This document shows, in pieces, positions 54,701-64,000 of a stretch of 64,000 nucleotides of DNA (within the stretch, counting starts at the first letter, position 1; every line of letters begins with the position of its first letter). The translations under genes were made by a program, and so were the position numbers. The stretch is from Diacronema lutheri (taxonomy: Eukaryota > Haptophyta > Pavlovophyceae > Pavlovales > Pavlovaceae). The notes under the pieces are model-generated. The model saw only the letters and a list, made by a program, of their open reading frames with translations, did not search any database and was not told the DNA's origin. The stretch lies in contig JAGTXO010000023.1 in the NCBI GenBank assembly GCA_019448385.1, forward strand, positions 372,001 through 436,000, written 5' to 3'.

Positions 54701-56022
54701 CCGACGCGGCTGCCGCTGCCGCCGCGGGCGCGCTCGCCGCCGCCGCGCGCGCAGGCCCAACGAGCGCGTCGCGCGCCGTCTGCGCGTCGTCGGCTGAGCG
54801 CGCGCACAGCAGCGGCGCGCCGCCATCATCGCTGAGCGAGCTCGTCGCGATGGTCGACTTTGCGTTCCGCATCGAGGCGCCGCCCCTCTTGCTCGGACCA
54901 GCGCCATCGCCCGGCCCGCGCCGGCCATCTGGTGGCGGCCTCGCCGCCGTGCGCTCGTCCGGCGCGGCGGGCGCGGCCGGCGGCGCGGGCGCGCGGCGCG
55001 CGGGCGCGCGCACGGCACACGGCGCCGACGGCCTCGGCGGACAGGCGGAGAGCGGAGGCGCGCGCGCGCCCGCGTGCGCGCCCGTCGGCCCCTTTGGCAC
55101 GCAGCAGATGAGTTCGGGCTGCGACGAGCTGCTTGCGCTTGCCGCCATTGTGGGCGTGGCCCTTTTCCCGACTGAGCTTGGGCCGCTGCCTCCACTCCTG
55201 CGCGCGGCATCGCTGCACACCTACCTGCGCCTTGATGCGCCCGACCTCCTCTTCTGCGCCGAGTCCGTGCCGTCGGCCAACACGCTCGCGCTTGCGCCCG
55301 CGCCGCTGCGTGCTGGCACGGCGGGCGCAGGAGGGGCGGCCGGCGCCTCAGTGCGCGCGCCGCCAACGGGCGCGGCCGAAACTGCGGACGTGGCACGCGG
55401 GCCGCCCAGCGGCGCACCACCACTCCGCGCGCGGATCGCGGGGTGGCTTGGCGTGCTCGCGACTGCGGCGGGCGTGCCGGCCCCCCACTCGTCGGCGGGC
55501 GTGGCCGCGCTGGCCCCGCACCTCAGCTCCGCCGGCCTGGCGGGTCTGCACACCGCTGCAGCGACCCTGCCGCGCCGGCGCGCGGCGGCCGAGCTGATCG
55601 CACTGCCCTCGTCGTACGAGGTGATCTACCACCGCTACTGCCGCGAGGACGCGTGCGCGCACCTTGAGCGGCCTGCACTTTGCCTGCTCTGTGGCAGCAC
55701 GGTGACAGCGGATGCGATCTATGGCGTGCCGCACATGATGCCCGGTCTCGTCGACGGCTGCTTTGAGCACGCGCAGGCTGCGCACGCGGGCACGGCACCA
55801 TTCTTACTCGTGCAGCGCTCGTGCATCGTGCTGATCGCGCAAGGCGGTGCGGGCTTCTGCGGCTCGCCTTACCTCGACGAGCACGGCGAGGAAGACGTGG
55901 GTCTGCGGCGCGGCCGGCCTCTCTCGCTCGACGCGGGGCGGTACGATGCGGTGCGCGCACTGCTCTCGTCGTACGAGGCGCTCGACTATGCGCGCAAGCG
56001 GCCGCTCGTCGCGCACATCTAA
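45771..56022 (+). CDS. UBR-box E3 ubiquitin ligase (UBR1/PRT6-type N-recognin)
   Basis: Exons 45771-45860, 46004-46132 and a 9.7-kb exon 46303-56022 give 3,312 residues, nearly twice human UBR1. The UBR box, which binds basic N-degrons, is at about residues 76-155 ([56 protein letters not shown]). A RING-like domain is split: CVLCHDC at about 1,817, then [14 protein letters not shown] at about 2,282 and [13 protein letters not shown] at about 2,330. The C-terminal autoinhibitory domain is typical ([40 protein letters not shown]). Low-complexity inserts include (NDGG)5, Ser-Asp-Gly repeats and VEAASP repeats. It would ubiquitylate proteins with destabilising N-termini. The ATG 45771 is chosen over a GTG upstream. 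Confidence 0.9.
51075..51128 (+). repeat. 18-bp coding repeat, three copies
   Basis: GTCGAGGCCGCGAGTCCG is repeated three times in frame in the UBR gene, encoding VEAASP units ahead of a charged VERERAR segment. Confidence 0.85.
52321..52495 (+). repeat. Ser-Asp/Ser-Gly coding repeat
   Basis: Repeats of TCGGACTCGGCG and TCGGGCTCGGCG, then GTGTCGGACTCG and ACGTCGGACTCG, encode [12 protein letters not shown] and STSD units. They lie inside the insertion that splits the RING of the UBR ligase. The stretch is strongly acidic and Ser-rich, a likely phosphorylation region. Confidence 0.9.
53521..53580 (+). repeat. 12-bp coding repeat (NDGG)5
   Basis: Five exact copies of AACGATGGCGGC in frame encode (Asn-Asp-Gly-Gly)5 in the UBR gene, about 150 residues after the RING. 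Confidence 0.95.
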
Positions 56023-56104
56023 GCGGCGCCAATCTGCGCGGCGCATAGTCGAGGCTGGCACACCTGCAGGCGCTCGATTACGCAGACTGCTCAGTGGCCA
56101 GCTT

Positions 56105-56122
56105 CCCCCCCCCCCCCCCCCC
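56105..56122 (+). repeat. poly-C tract between convergent genes
   Basis: A run of 18 C lies in the 114-bp gap between the stops of the UBR ligase and the WD40 gene. Confidence 0.95.
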
Positions 56123-56136
56123 TTCCCCCCTTCTTG

Positions 56137-57480
56137 TCACACGGCAAGGTCGGCGATGCCAATCCGCACGTCTGCAGTTGTCACGGACTCGCCGATTCGG
56201 CGCTCGGCCGGCGGTGGGAGCGCGTCATCGCCGAGCAGCCAAACGTGCACGGCCGTGTCGTTTACCAGGCCGCCGCTCCCGCCTGCCGCCGCGAGCATCC
56301 GGCCCTGCCCCGCGCAGCAGAGGCCGCGGTCCGGAAGCTGAAGGACCTGCGCGTCCGGCGGGACGCCGTCAGTTTCGTCGGCGCCGCCGACGCGCATGCC
56401 GGCGGCGAGCTGGTGCAGCATCACGCGCTTGTCCCGTCCAACGCTGGCCACCCGCCCGCAGCCGAGCGGCGTGCAGCTATAGGCTGCGCCATCGTGCGGC
56501 GTGACACGCGCAAAAGGCGCGAACGGGTAGCGCACGTCCCACCACGCGCATGCGCCGCTACCGCACGCGGTGAAGAGGATGGGCGGCGCGGCGGGCGCGC
56601 CACTGGCGGCAGCCCGCACCGCAGGCTCGTCCGGCGCGCACGCGAGCGGCAACGCGAACGCGCACGCACTCACGTAGTCACCATCCGTCACGCCGAGTGT
56701 GACACCTGCGCCCGTTGAGCGGAGGCGCGCGTCGAACACGTGCGCGCGGCCGGTACTGCACGCAAGTGCGACGAGTGTGCCGTCGGCAGAGAGCGCGAGG
56801 TCGAAGATGAAGCTCTCCGACGCCTCGTTCCGCTGCCCGCCAAACACATAGTCGCCCGAGCTGGGCGACGCGGCTGCAAGCGACACCGCGCACGCGCTCC
56901 GGCCGGCCTCAACGTCGCACGCGAGCAGGCTCGAGCCGGCCGCGACGAGCAGCCGCGCGTCCGTACCGCCAAACGCGAGGCCGTACACCTGGCTGTCGTC
57001 GCTCGCGCCCGCGCCGGCCGCGCCGACCGCGCCGTCCGCGGTCGTGCTGAGGCGCGCGCGCTCGATCGGCGGCGTGCTCAGCACATCGTCGTCGGGCATG
57101 GCAAACACGCGCGCGGCGCCGTCCGCGCCGCCCGTCGCGAGGAGCCGGCCGGTCGGCGACCACGCGCAGCGCAGGACCTCGCTCGCGTGCGCGTCGGCGA
57201 GCACGTGCGCCTTGCGGTATGACGGCGCCATCCCATGGGCGGCAGCAACGCGCCAGATAATGACGCTCTGGTCCTCGCTCGCGGAGGCAAGGATCCTTGT
57301 GTGCTCGTCTCGCAACGGCCGCCAGCTCAGCCCGAAGACGCGCGCCTTGTGCCCGCAAAGGTGCAGCTGCCGCTCCATCGCGCACCCGCCGCGCGCGCTG
57401 GCGCGCGGACGCGATGTCCGTGACTTGGTGAGTTGGAATCGGGCGTCCGCAGCTTTTTTCTTACGCGCGAGGTCCTCCAT
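56137..57480 (-). CDS. WD40-repeat protein
   Basis: A single exon of 447 residues on the minus strand. WD repeats are clear in the first half: CGHKARVFGLSWRP...ILASASEDQSVIIWRV, then DAHASEVLRCAWSPTGRLLATGGADGAARVF, then QVYGLAFGGTDARLLVAAGSSLLACDV, SFIFDLALSADGTLVALACS, LFTACGSGACAWWDVRYPF and YSCTPLGCGRVASVGRDKRVML. At least six blades are suggested, consistent with one propeller. It begins with a basic helix (MEDLARKKKAADARFQLTK) that may sit outside the propeller. The specific family is not recognised. The start is 43 bp from that of CUL3 on the other strand; WD40 and cullin proteins often meet in ubiquitin ligases, but this proximity alone does not prove a link. Confidence 0.8.
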   Translation of the reverse strand: MEDLARKKKAADARFQLTKSRTSRPRASARGGCAMERQLHLCGHKARVFGLSWRPLRDEHTRILASASEDQSVIIWRVAAAHGMAPSYRKAHVLADAHASEVLRCAWSPTGRLLATGGADGAARVFAMPDDDVLSTPPIERARLSTTADGAVGAAGAGASDDSQVYGLAFGGTDARLLVAAGSSLLACDVEAGRSACAVSLAAASPSSGDYVFGGQRNEASESFIFDLALSADGTLVALACSTGRAHVFDARLRSTGAGVTLGVTDGDYVSACAFALPLACAPDEPAVRAAASGAPAAPPILFTACGSGACAWWDVRYPFAPFARVTPHDGAAYSCTPLGCGRVASVGRDKRVMLHQLAAGMRVGGADETDGVPPDAQVLQLPDRGLCCAGQGRMLAAAGGSGGLVNDTAVHVWLLGDDALPPPAERRIGESVTTADVRIGIADLAV

Positions 57481-57523
57481 TGTTGGCTGGCAGGCCAGGT
57501 CCGCTCGCGGGGCCGCCGCCGCC
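57481..57523. promoter_or_regulatory. 43-bp bidirectional promoter
   Basis: Only 43 bp separate the chosen ATGs of the WD40 gene (minus) and CUL3 (plus). An alternative in-frame WD40 ATG overlaps the CUL3 ATG within the palindrome GCCATGGC at 57522-57529, which would make the two coding starts overlap. Confidence 0.6.
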
Positions 57524-60500
57524 ATGGCGCCGAAGACGGCCAAGTTCACGATCCAGCCGTTCAAGCAGCATGCGCCGATGGATGAGGAGTACGTGCAGAA
57601 GACGTGGAGCACGCTGCGCCACGCCATTGGCCAAATCTTTGCGCACGACGCGAGCGGCCTCTCGTTCGAGGAGCTCTACAGGCGAGCGCGCGCGTCGCGC
57701 GCGCTCGCACGCGCGACGTGTGCGCAGTGCCGGTGGGCCGCCCGGCCTTTTCCGCCTGTCCGTCGGCGCGCCTATCGTGACGCGACGTGGCGCGGCTGCG
57801 CGCACGCCGGCCGCGCGCGCGCGCCGCGCGCCGCCTGACGCGCCGTGCGCGCTCGCGCATGCGGCCGCGGCGTGCCCTTCTCGCAGGAATGCGTACAACC
57901 TGGTGCTGCACAAGCACGGCGACAAGCTCTACAACGGCCTCGCAGACACGGTCCGCGCGCACCTGCGCAAGATGGCGTCCGACGTCGAGAGCGCAAACGA
58001 CGCGAGCTTCCTCGAGTTGCTCAACAAAAAGTGGGCAGACCACAAGCTCTCGATGATCATGATCCGCGATATACTCATGTACATGGTGTGTGCACGCGCG
58101 CCTGCTCGCAGCCGCGTCGGCTGGCGGGCCTGCGCCCGGCCGGCCGCCATAAGGGCACCGCAGCTCACGTGAGAGCCTACCAGCGCATGGCGCCCTCTGG
58201 CGGTCGCAATGGACTGTGTGCGCAGTGTGCTGAGGGCTCTGCAGACGCGCGCGACTGCCGCTCGTTCCCGCGCCGCGCGGCTCGGACGGCCGCGCACGGC
58301 ACATCGCCGCCCTCACCACGGCGCGCGCTCGCGCGCGCGCCTCGTCACGCCGCCCGTCACAGGACCGCACATATGTGACGCAACACAAGAAGGTGCCCGT
58401 GTACGAACTCGGGCTCGCCTGCTTCCGCGACGACGTCGTCCGCTCCGCGCGAATCAAGGAGCGGCTGCTCGCGCAGCTCCTCGCGCTGATCGAACGCGAG
58501 CGCCAGGGCGAGCGCGTGAACCGCGCACAGCTGCGCACGGTGATCGCAATGCTCGTCGACCTCGGCAAGGAGGTGTATGCACGCGACTTTGAACGGCCGT
58601 TTCTTGAGCGCACCGCTGAGTTTTACCAGCGCGAGAGCGCGCAGATCCTGGCGCACGCGTCCGCCGCGGAGTACGTTGCGGCGCGCGCGCCAGCCGCGCA
58701 GCGCGCGCGGCATGCGAGCCGTTGCGGCCGGCCGCGCCCTCGGGGCCGTGGCGGCGTTGTGCGCCCTGCCGCCGTGTGCCCTCGGCGCGGCGGCAGCTGC
58801 GCCGTGCTCCCGCGTCCGCCATGACCAAAGCTGAGACGCGCACCGCCCACCTCCCACCCACCCGCGTGCGCGCGGCGCGCGCCTCCGCGCGGCGCGGCGC
58901 GGCACGGCGCGGCACGGCACGGCGCGGCGCGTTGCGTTGCGCAGGTACATGAAGCGCGCGGAGCGGCGGCTTGCGGAGGAGGACGAACGCGTCAAGCTCT
59001 TCCTCGACCCGTCGACGGAGCCGAAGCTGCGCGAGACGGTCGAGCGCGAACTCATCGCCCGACACATGCGCGCGCTCGCCGATATGGAGGCGTCCGGACT
59101 CGTGCCGCTTTTAAATGACGACCGGAAGGAGGACCTCGCGCGCATGTACTCGCTCTTCAAGCGCGTCACCGCGCCGCTCTCCGGCCTCGCCGTCATGCGC
59201 GACATCCTGAGCGCCCACGTGCGCGAGCAAGGGAGGGCCCTCGTCAACTCGGCCGCCACGCTCGACGCGGGCGCGGCGGGCGGCGGCGCGGCGGGCGGCG
59301 GCGCGGCGGGCGGTGGCGCGGCGGGCGGCGCGGCGGGCGGCAGCGGCAGCGCCGGCGGTGAGAGCAGCGCCGGCGGAGTTGGAGCGGGCGCCGCGACTGG
59401 CGCGGGCGGCGGCGCGGGCGGCGGCGCGGGCGGCGGCGCGGGCGGCGGCGCGGGCGGCGGCGCGGGCGGCGGCGCGGGCGGCGCAATGCGCGAGCCTGTC
59501 GCATTTGTGGAGGAGCTGCTCCGGCTCAAGGAGCGGTACGACTCGGTGATCGAGAGCGCCTTCGCGAGCGACAAGCTCTTTACAAACATGCTCAACAGGT
59601 GCGCCGCGCGTGCATGAACGGATGTTGCACACGCGGGTGGGGTAGCGGAGGGGTCTCGGAAGATCTCGGAAGGCTCTCGAGCAAAGCGCGTGCTACCCGA
59701 TTGGGGACGGCAGCGCGTGGCAGCGCGTGGCAGCCGAGCAGCCGCGATGTGGCGCTGCGCTGCGCTGCGGCGATGGGCGGTCGAAGCGGGTCTCATCGCG
59801 CCCTTACCGTCCATCGGGGCGGGTCTCATCGCGCCCTTACCGTCCATCGGGGCGGGTCTCATCGCGCCCTTACCGTCCATCGGGGCGGGTCTCATCGCGC
59901 CCTTACCGTCCATCGGGGCGGGTCTCATCGCGCCGCACGCCTGCGCTCGTGCTCGCTGGGCTGGCCGCTCACTGAGAGGCGCGCACATGCTGCCCCCCCC
60001 CCCCCCCCCCCCGCTTTGATCTCGCGGCGCTTCAGGGCGTTTGAGTCGTTCGTCAACATGGGCGGCACGCTGCCTGAGTACCTGTCGCTGTACGTGGACA
60101 ACCTGCTCCGCTCCGAGCTGAAGGGCAGCGCGGAGGACGAGGTCGAGAGGACGCTCGACAAGGTGGTGACCATCTTCCGGTACCTGCAGGAGAAGGACGT
60201 GTTTGAAAAATATTACAAGCAGCACCTCGCCAAACGGCTGCTCTCGCACAGGGTCGTCTCCGACGACTCGGAGCGTTCAATGATCTCCAAGCTCAAGTCC
60301 GAGTGCGGCTTTCAGTTCACCTCCAAGATCGAGGGTGTGCGCGCGCCGTCTGAGAGGGCGCGCACGATGCTTTGGGGCGGACACCGCCGCGCGCGTGGCG
60401 GAGCGGCGCGGTTGGCCGCTTCGCTGCCTCTGCGCTCATCGCCGCTGCCGAGACGCCGCTGTGCCCCACCCAATCAAATCGTGTGGCGCCGCCTGCCCTG

Positions 60501-61023
60501 CGCACGCAGGCATGTTTGTTGACATGAAAACGTCGGCTGACACGATGGCTGGCTTTCGCGCCTTTCTCGGCACTGCATCGGAGGGCGGGGACGGGACGGA
60601 GACCAACAAGGTGGGCCCGGTCGAGTTGTCGGTGCACGTGCTCACGACGGGCTACTGGCCGACGCAGCCGCCGTCCAACTGCATCTTCCCGCCCGAGGTG
60701 CAACGCTGCACCGAGGCGTTCACGCGCTATTACACGGCCAAGCACTCGGGGCGGACGCTCAAGTGGCATGCGAGCATGGGCAATGCCGACCTGCGTGCAA
60801 CGTTTGGCAGCAGGCGGCACGAGATCTCGGTCTCGACGTATCAGATGTGTGTCCTCCTCCTCTTCAACGACCGCGACACGATCTCGTACGCCGAGCTCTC
60901 GAACGCGACGCAGATTCCGCCAGCCGACCTCAAGCGCGCGCTCCAGTCCCTCGCGTGCGCAAAGTTCAAGCTCCTCACCAAGGCGCGCGCGTGCAGGAGC
61001 GGAGATGAGGGAGGGAAAAGGAA

Positions 61024-61060
<37 letters not shown>

Positions 61061-61790
61061 AGAAGCACCATTCGCGCGTACGCTGCCGCCATGCGCCGGT
61101 GTGCACCCACGCGCCCACGCGCACCGCACGCCTCGCCTTCGCCGTGGCCGCCATTCTCTTGCTGCCGCGCAGGAGCCCAAGGGGCGCGATGTCTCGGACC
61201 ATGACTCCTTCTCGTACAACGGCGCATTCGCCGTCAAGCAGATCCGCTTCAAGGTGCGCCCCTGGGGCCCTTTTGGAGCAGGCGCATGGCGCCCGCGTTG
61301 GCGGCTTCCGCCCTGCCCGCCCAAGCCTGCGCCCTCCCCTCTCGCCAGCGCGCTCGCATGTCGGCGCCCCGGCACTGGGAGCGCCGAGCAGGGCACCTCG
61401 CTTGCCGCATGCGCTCTCCATCGCATGCTCCGCATGCCGCCCGTCCGCCTGTTTCCGACCCGCTCAACCTTCGCCGCCGACTCTGCGCGCGCGCGCGCCG
61501 CGCAGGTGGGCACCGTCGCGGCGATGAAGGAGAACGATGGCGAGAAGGTTGCGACCCGGCAGAAGGTGGACGAGGACCGCAAGCCGCAGGTCGAGGCGGC
61601 GATCGTGCGGATCATGAAGAGCCGCAAGCAGCTCGAGCACAACCTGCTGATCGCCGAGGTGACGCAGCAGCTGCGCAACCGCTTCCTCGCCGATCCGAAC
61701 ACGATCAAGAAGCGGATCGAGTCGCTGATCGAGCGCGAATTCCTTGAGCGCGACAAGACGGACTGGCGCGTGTACAAGTATCTTGCCTAA
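57524..61790 (+). CDS. CUL3: cullin-3
   Basis: Eight exons, 57524-57681, 57887-58085, 58363-58670, 58945-59598, 60036-60334, 60510-60982, 61173-61253 and 61506-61790, give 818 residues; junctions align with cullin-3 throughout. Cullin-3 is the scaffold of BTB-adaptor ubiquitin ligases. Landmarks are [74 protein letters not shown] and the C-terminal winged helix with the neddylation Lys ([14 protein letters not shown]...[12 protein letters not shown]). Two of seven introns have GC donors (after 57681 and 60982). A Gly/Ala insert of about 75 residues (GAAGGGA units, 59264-59484) lies before the [15 protein letters not shown] helix. Intron 4 carries a 33-bp minisatellite and a poly-C, and intron 6 a 36-nt poly-G. 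Confidence 0.96.
59264..59484 (+). repeat. Gly/Ala coding repeat in CUL3
   Basis: Repeats of GCGGGCGGCGGC and variants encode AGGG units over about 75 residues inside exon 4 of CUL3, a position where other cullins have only a short loop. Confidence 0.9.
59790..59934 (+). repeat. 33-bp minisatellite in CUL3 intron 4
   Basis: The marker GTCTCATCGCGCCCTTACCG begins at 59790, 59823, 59856 and 59889, with a partial copy at 59922, so the period is exactly 33. The array is open in one frame, but it lies between the donor at 59599 and the acceptor at 60035 of CUL3 intron 4. Confidence 0.95.
59993..60012 (+). repeat. poly-C polypyrimidine tract, CUL3 intron 4
   Basis: A run of 20 C lies 23 nt upstream of the TTCAG acceptor at 60031-60035. 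Confidence 0.95.
61024..61059 (+). repeat. poly-G tract, CUL3 intron 6
   Basis: The longest homopolymer in the window, 36 G, starts 41 nt after the GC donor of CUL3 intron 6 and is preceded by GGGAAAAGGAAG. Confidence 0.95.
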
Positions 61791-61902
61791 GGCCCTGTCC
61801 CTCGTTCAGTCACGACGCCTCGGCGATCTGTAGGTTGTGCTCGGGTGTCGTCTCTTCAGAATCCAGACGCCATCGTGAGCGCCGTTTCGACTTGGCGGAG
61901 CA

Positions 61903-63899
61903 ATGGGCGTGGACTCGCTGCAGCACATGACCAAGCTCGCGCAGGAGCTACGTGCGTCGATGCCGACGCAGACGGAGCATCAGCAAGCGCAATCCTCCGA
62001 GTTTGGTGCAGACGCGGCGCGCGCCGCGGCGCCCGCACGCTCAGGCGTGAGCGTGATCGCGCGCCGCGCGCCGCTCACCGGCTCGTTGCGCCGGTCGACG
62101 CGCGCGGGGCATGGCGAGAGCGAGATGCTGCTGCTCGAGAAGGTGCGCCGCTGCGCCGCATGCTTGCGTCGCACGTGTCTCGCGCGCCGCGCGCTCCTTC
62201 GCCGCGCGGCGTGCGCGTGACGTCGCGCGCCTCGCGCCGCGGCGCGTCGTCTCGCGCAGGATTACGAGGAGGTGCGCGTGCGGTACGAGGAGCTGCTCAA
62301 GCAGAACGAGGCGCTCAAGACGGATACGCGCCGGCGTATGGAGTCGTACATTCGGCGCGAGGCGCGGTACAAGGAGGAGATCGTCTCGCTGCGCGACGAG
62401 CTGCGGCGCGCGTTGGCCGGCCTCGGCGGGGGCGACGACGAGGGCGTGATGGGGCCGCTGCACGCAATGCACGGCCAAATCCTCACGGGGCTGACGGGAC
62501 TGCAGGACAAGACGAAGGCGGTGCTGCAGGAGCAGGAGGCCGACTTGCTTCGCGCCTTCCGCGCGCGGCTGTACGACGTGCAGATGGAGCTTGAGGCCGA
62601 GCGGTCGAAAAAGGACGATGGCGCCCTGGAGTGGATTGAGCGCACGCGCACGCTCGGCAAGGAGCTCGATTGGAGCCGCGAGGAGGCGCTGCGGCTCGAC
62701 CGGACCAACCAGCACCTGGCCAAGGAGAACGGCCGGCTGCGCAACCAGGCCGCCGCGCAGGACGACGACCGCCAGTTCCTCCTCCGACAGCTCGTCGCGC
62801 TCAAGAAGGAGAACGCCGCCTTGCGCGACACAAACCTCCAGATCAAAGCGGCCGCCGCGGCCGCAGCCAACGGCGCGCTCCGGCCGACGGCAACGACGGC
62901 CGAGACGACCGTCGAGCCGCTGACGCGCCCCGGCACGTCCGCCTCCACAGGTGCGCTGCCCTGGCGGCAGTCCGCGAGCCAGGCATCCCGCCTGCTGCCC
63001 GGCAGCGGCGGCCTCGCGCCGTCCGCCTCCGTGCCGCACCTCGCGCGCCCAACGACGACGCCCGCGCAGCGGAGCCGGCTGTCCGTCGCGGAGCCGCAAC
63101 TCTCCGCCGCTACCGCGGGCGGCGGCACCGCCGTCGCCACCGCCGCCGTCGGCAAGGTGGCGCAGCTCGAGAACCGCCTGCGCGAGGCGACTGCGAACCG
63201 TGCTGAGGCGGAAAGGCGGGGCGCCACCGTCGCATCGCGGCTCAACAAGATGATCGATGCAGAGCGTAGGGCGCTGCGCGCGCTGCGCGCAACGCACACG
63301 CGCGAGCTGCAGTCGCGCTCCGAGCTTGAGATCTTCCTCCGCCAATGCATCGCCGACGTCAAGGCGCAGCTCGTGCGCGCGCGCCACGCGCCGCGCGCCG
63401 TGCCGCGCGCCGCACGCCGCACGCCGCGGTGCACGGAGACGGCGCGGCTCGTGCACACACGTGTGCATGCCATGGCACGCAGGGACAGAGGCGGGGGGGC
63501 TTTGTTTGGCGGTGGCGAACGGGCGTGCGCGACACTTCGCCGCGGCGCGCTCACGCGGGCGTGCACCGCGCCGCGTCCGTGCGCTGTGCCGCGCCGCTTT
63601 GCGCCCAGTCTGAGTCGCGCGCCAGGTCGGACTTGAGCGCGCCCGAGCGGCAGCGCGTGATGGAGCTGCTGCTCTCGCAGGAGCGTGTCGTCAGCCTGCT
63701 CTACGCCAAGACGTTCCCGCGAGGGCCAGCGCCCCAGTCTGTGTGGCAGGGCGATCTCGTCCTTGCGCAGTCAACACCGCCAGAGTCGCCGACACGCACC
63801 GATGCGACGGACTCGCCCGCTCCGCAGACTGGCTCGCGGTTCGCGTCGTCGCCCGGGTGCGCATCTGCGCTGCCCAGTGAGCCTCAAGACGCGTCCTGA
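61903..63899 (+). CDS. long coiled-coil protein
   Basis: Exons 61903-62142, 62260-63372 and 63609-63899 join in phase 0 to give 547 residues. After about 85 residues it becomes a nearly continuous coiled coil: YEELLKQNEALKTDTRRRME, YKEEIVSLRDELRRALAG, LEWIERTRTLGKELDWSREE, RLDRTNQHLAKENGRLRN and LVALKKENAALRDTNLQIK. A Ser/Thr/Pro-rich linker follows, then a second helix with LEIFLRQCIADVKAQL and a C-terminal segment ERQRVMELLLSQERVVSLLY. The style is that of centriole, basal-body or axoneme proteins, but I do not recognise the specific family. It begins 112 bp after the CUL3 stop on the same strand. Confidence 0.7.
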
Positions 63900-64000
63900 C
63901 TCCTGATGCGCGGTTTTGTCTCCTTTTTCCCCAATTCACTCGACATCGTTTGGCCACACGAGGCCGCCGGCGAGGGCAACCCTGCCGGCCACCGGCCAGG

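Noticed and set aside
53469-55220. 583-residue minus-strand open frame
   Set aside because: A shadow of the UBR ligase exon, which has recognisable domains on the plus strand.
56137-57480. WD40 protein as PEX7 or EIPR1
   Set aside because: Beta-propeller repeats are clear, but family-specific residues were not found, so no symbol was given.
59690-60019. Open frame with repeated [11 protein letters not shown] units
   Set aside because: The 33-bp repeat is open because its unit is a multiple of three; it lies wholly within CUL3 intron 4.

Overview
This is nuclear DNA of a very GC-rich, flagellated, single-celled alga. No rRNA or organelle marker fixes the taxon. Together, three points suggest a haptophyte-type alga, perhaps a pavlovophyte: type III glutamine synthetase, a lumenal protein with layered (ER plus plastid plus thylakoid) targeting, and extensive Ser-Pro-Pro extracellular proteins. 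This placement is inference. Genes are eukaryotic: 24 protein-coding genes were recognised, and 13 of them carry about 37 short introns that could be rebuilt by matching reading frames across GT/GC...AG boundaries. Roughly half of the donors read GTGCGC and three are GC. Introns and spacers hold long poly-C or poly-G runs; exons do not.

Layout. 0.6-6.4 kb: a TSNAXIP1-like gene and a proline-rich single-pass membrane protein with a cytosolic IQ motif. 6.5-18.3 kb: a divergent pair, a PAQR receptor and a 2,927-residue protein with about 14 IQ motifs. 18.7-28.1 kb: type III glutamine synthetase, two more Pro-rich or Cys-rich membrane proteins, and a probable thylakoid-lumen protein. 28.2-37.2 kb: a conserved-looking unknown, an SDR oxidoreductase, a PhyH-type dioxygenase, a GST, an SGNH hydrolase, an alpha/beta hydrolase and IFT20. 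37.6-45.5 kb: another Pro-rich membrane protein, a LOV-like PAS protein lacking the photoactive cysteine, a CTDSPL2-type phosphatase, an MRS2 magnesium channel and a small four-helix membrane protein. 45.8-64 kb: a giant UBR-box/RING N-recognin, a WD40 protein, cullin-3 and a coiled-coil protein.

Gene order is compact, and many neighbours are divergent with tiny spacers: 15 bp for MRS2/4-TM, 43 bp for WD40/CUL3 and 60 bp for hydrolase/IFT20. Functional themes are cilia (IFT20, possibly the TSNAXIP1-like and coiled-coil proteins), ubiquitin ligases (UBR and CUL3), calmodulin-type IQ proteins, and cell-surface Ser-Pro-Pro proteins. Most odd features are low-complexity insertions inside conserved folds (UBR RING, PAQR, CUL3, PhyH). 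The gene models were built by eye; in Ala- or Pro-rich exons an in-frame intron could be hidden.
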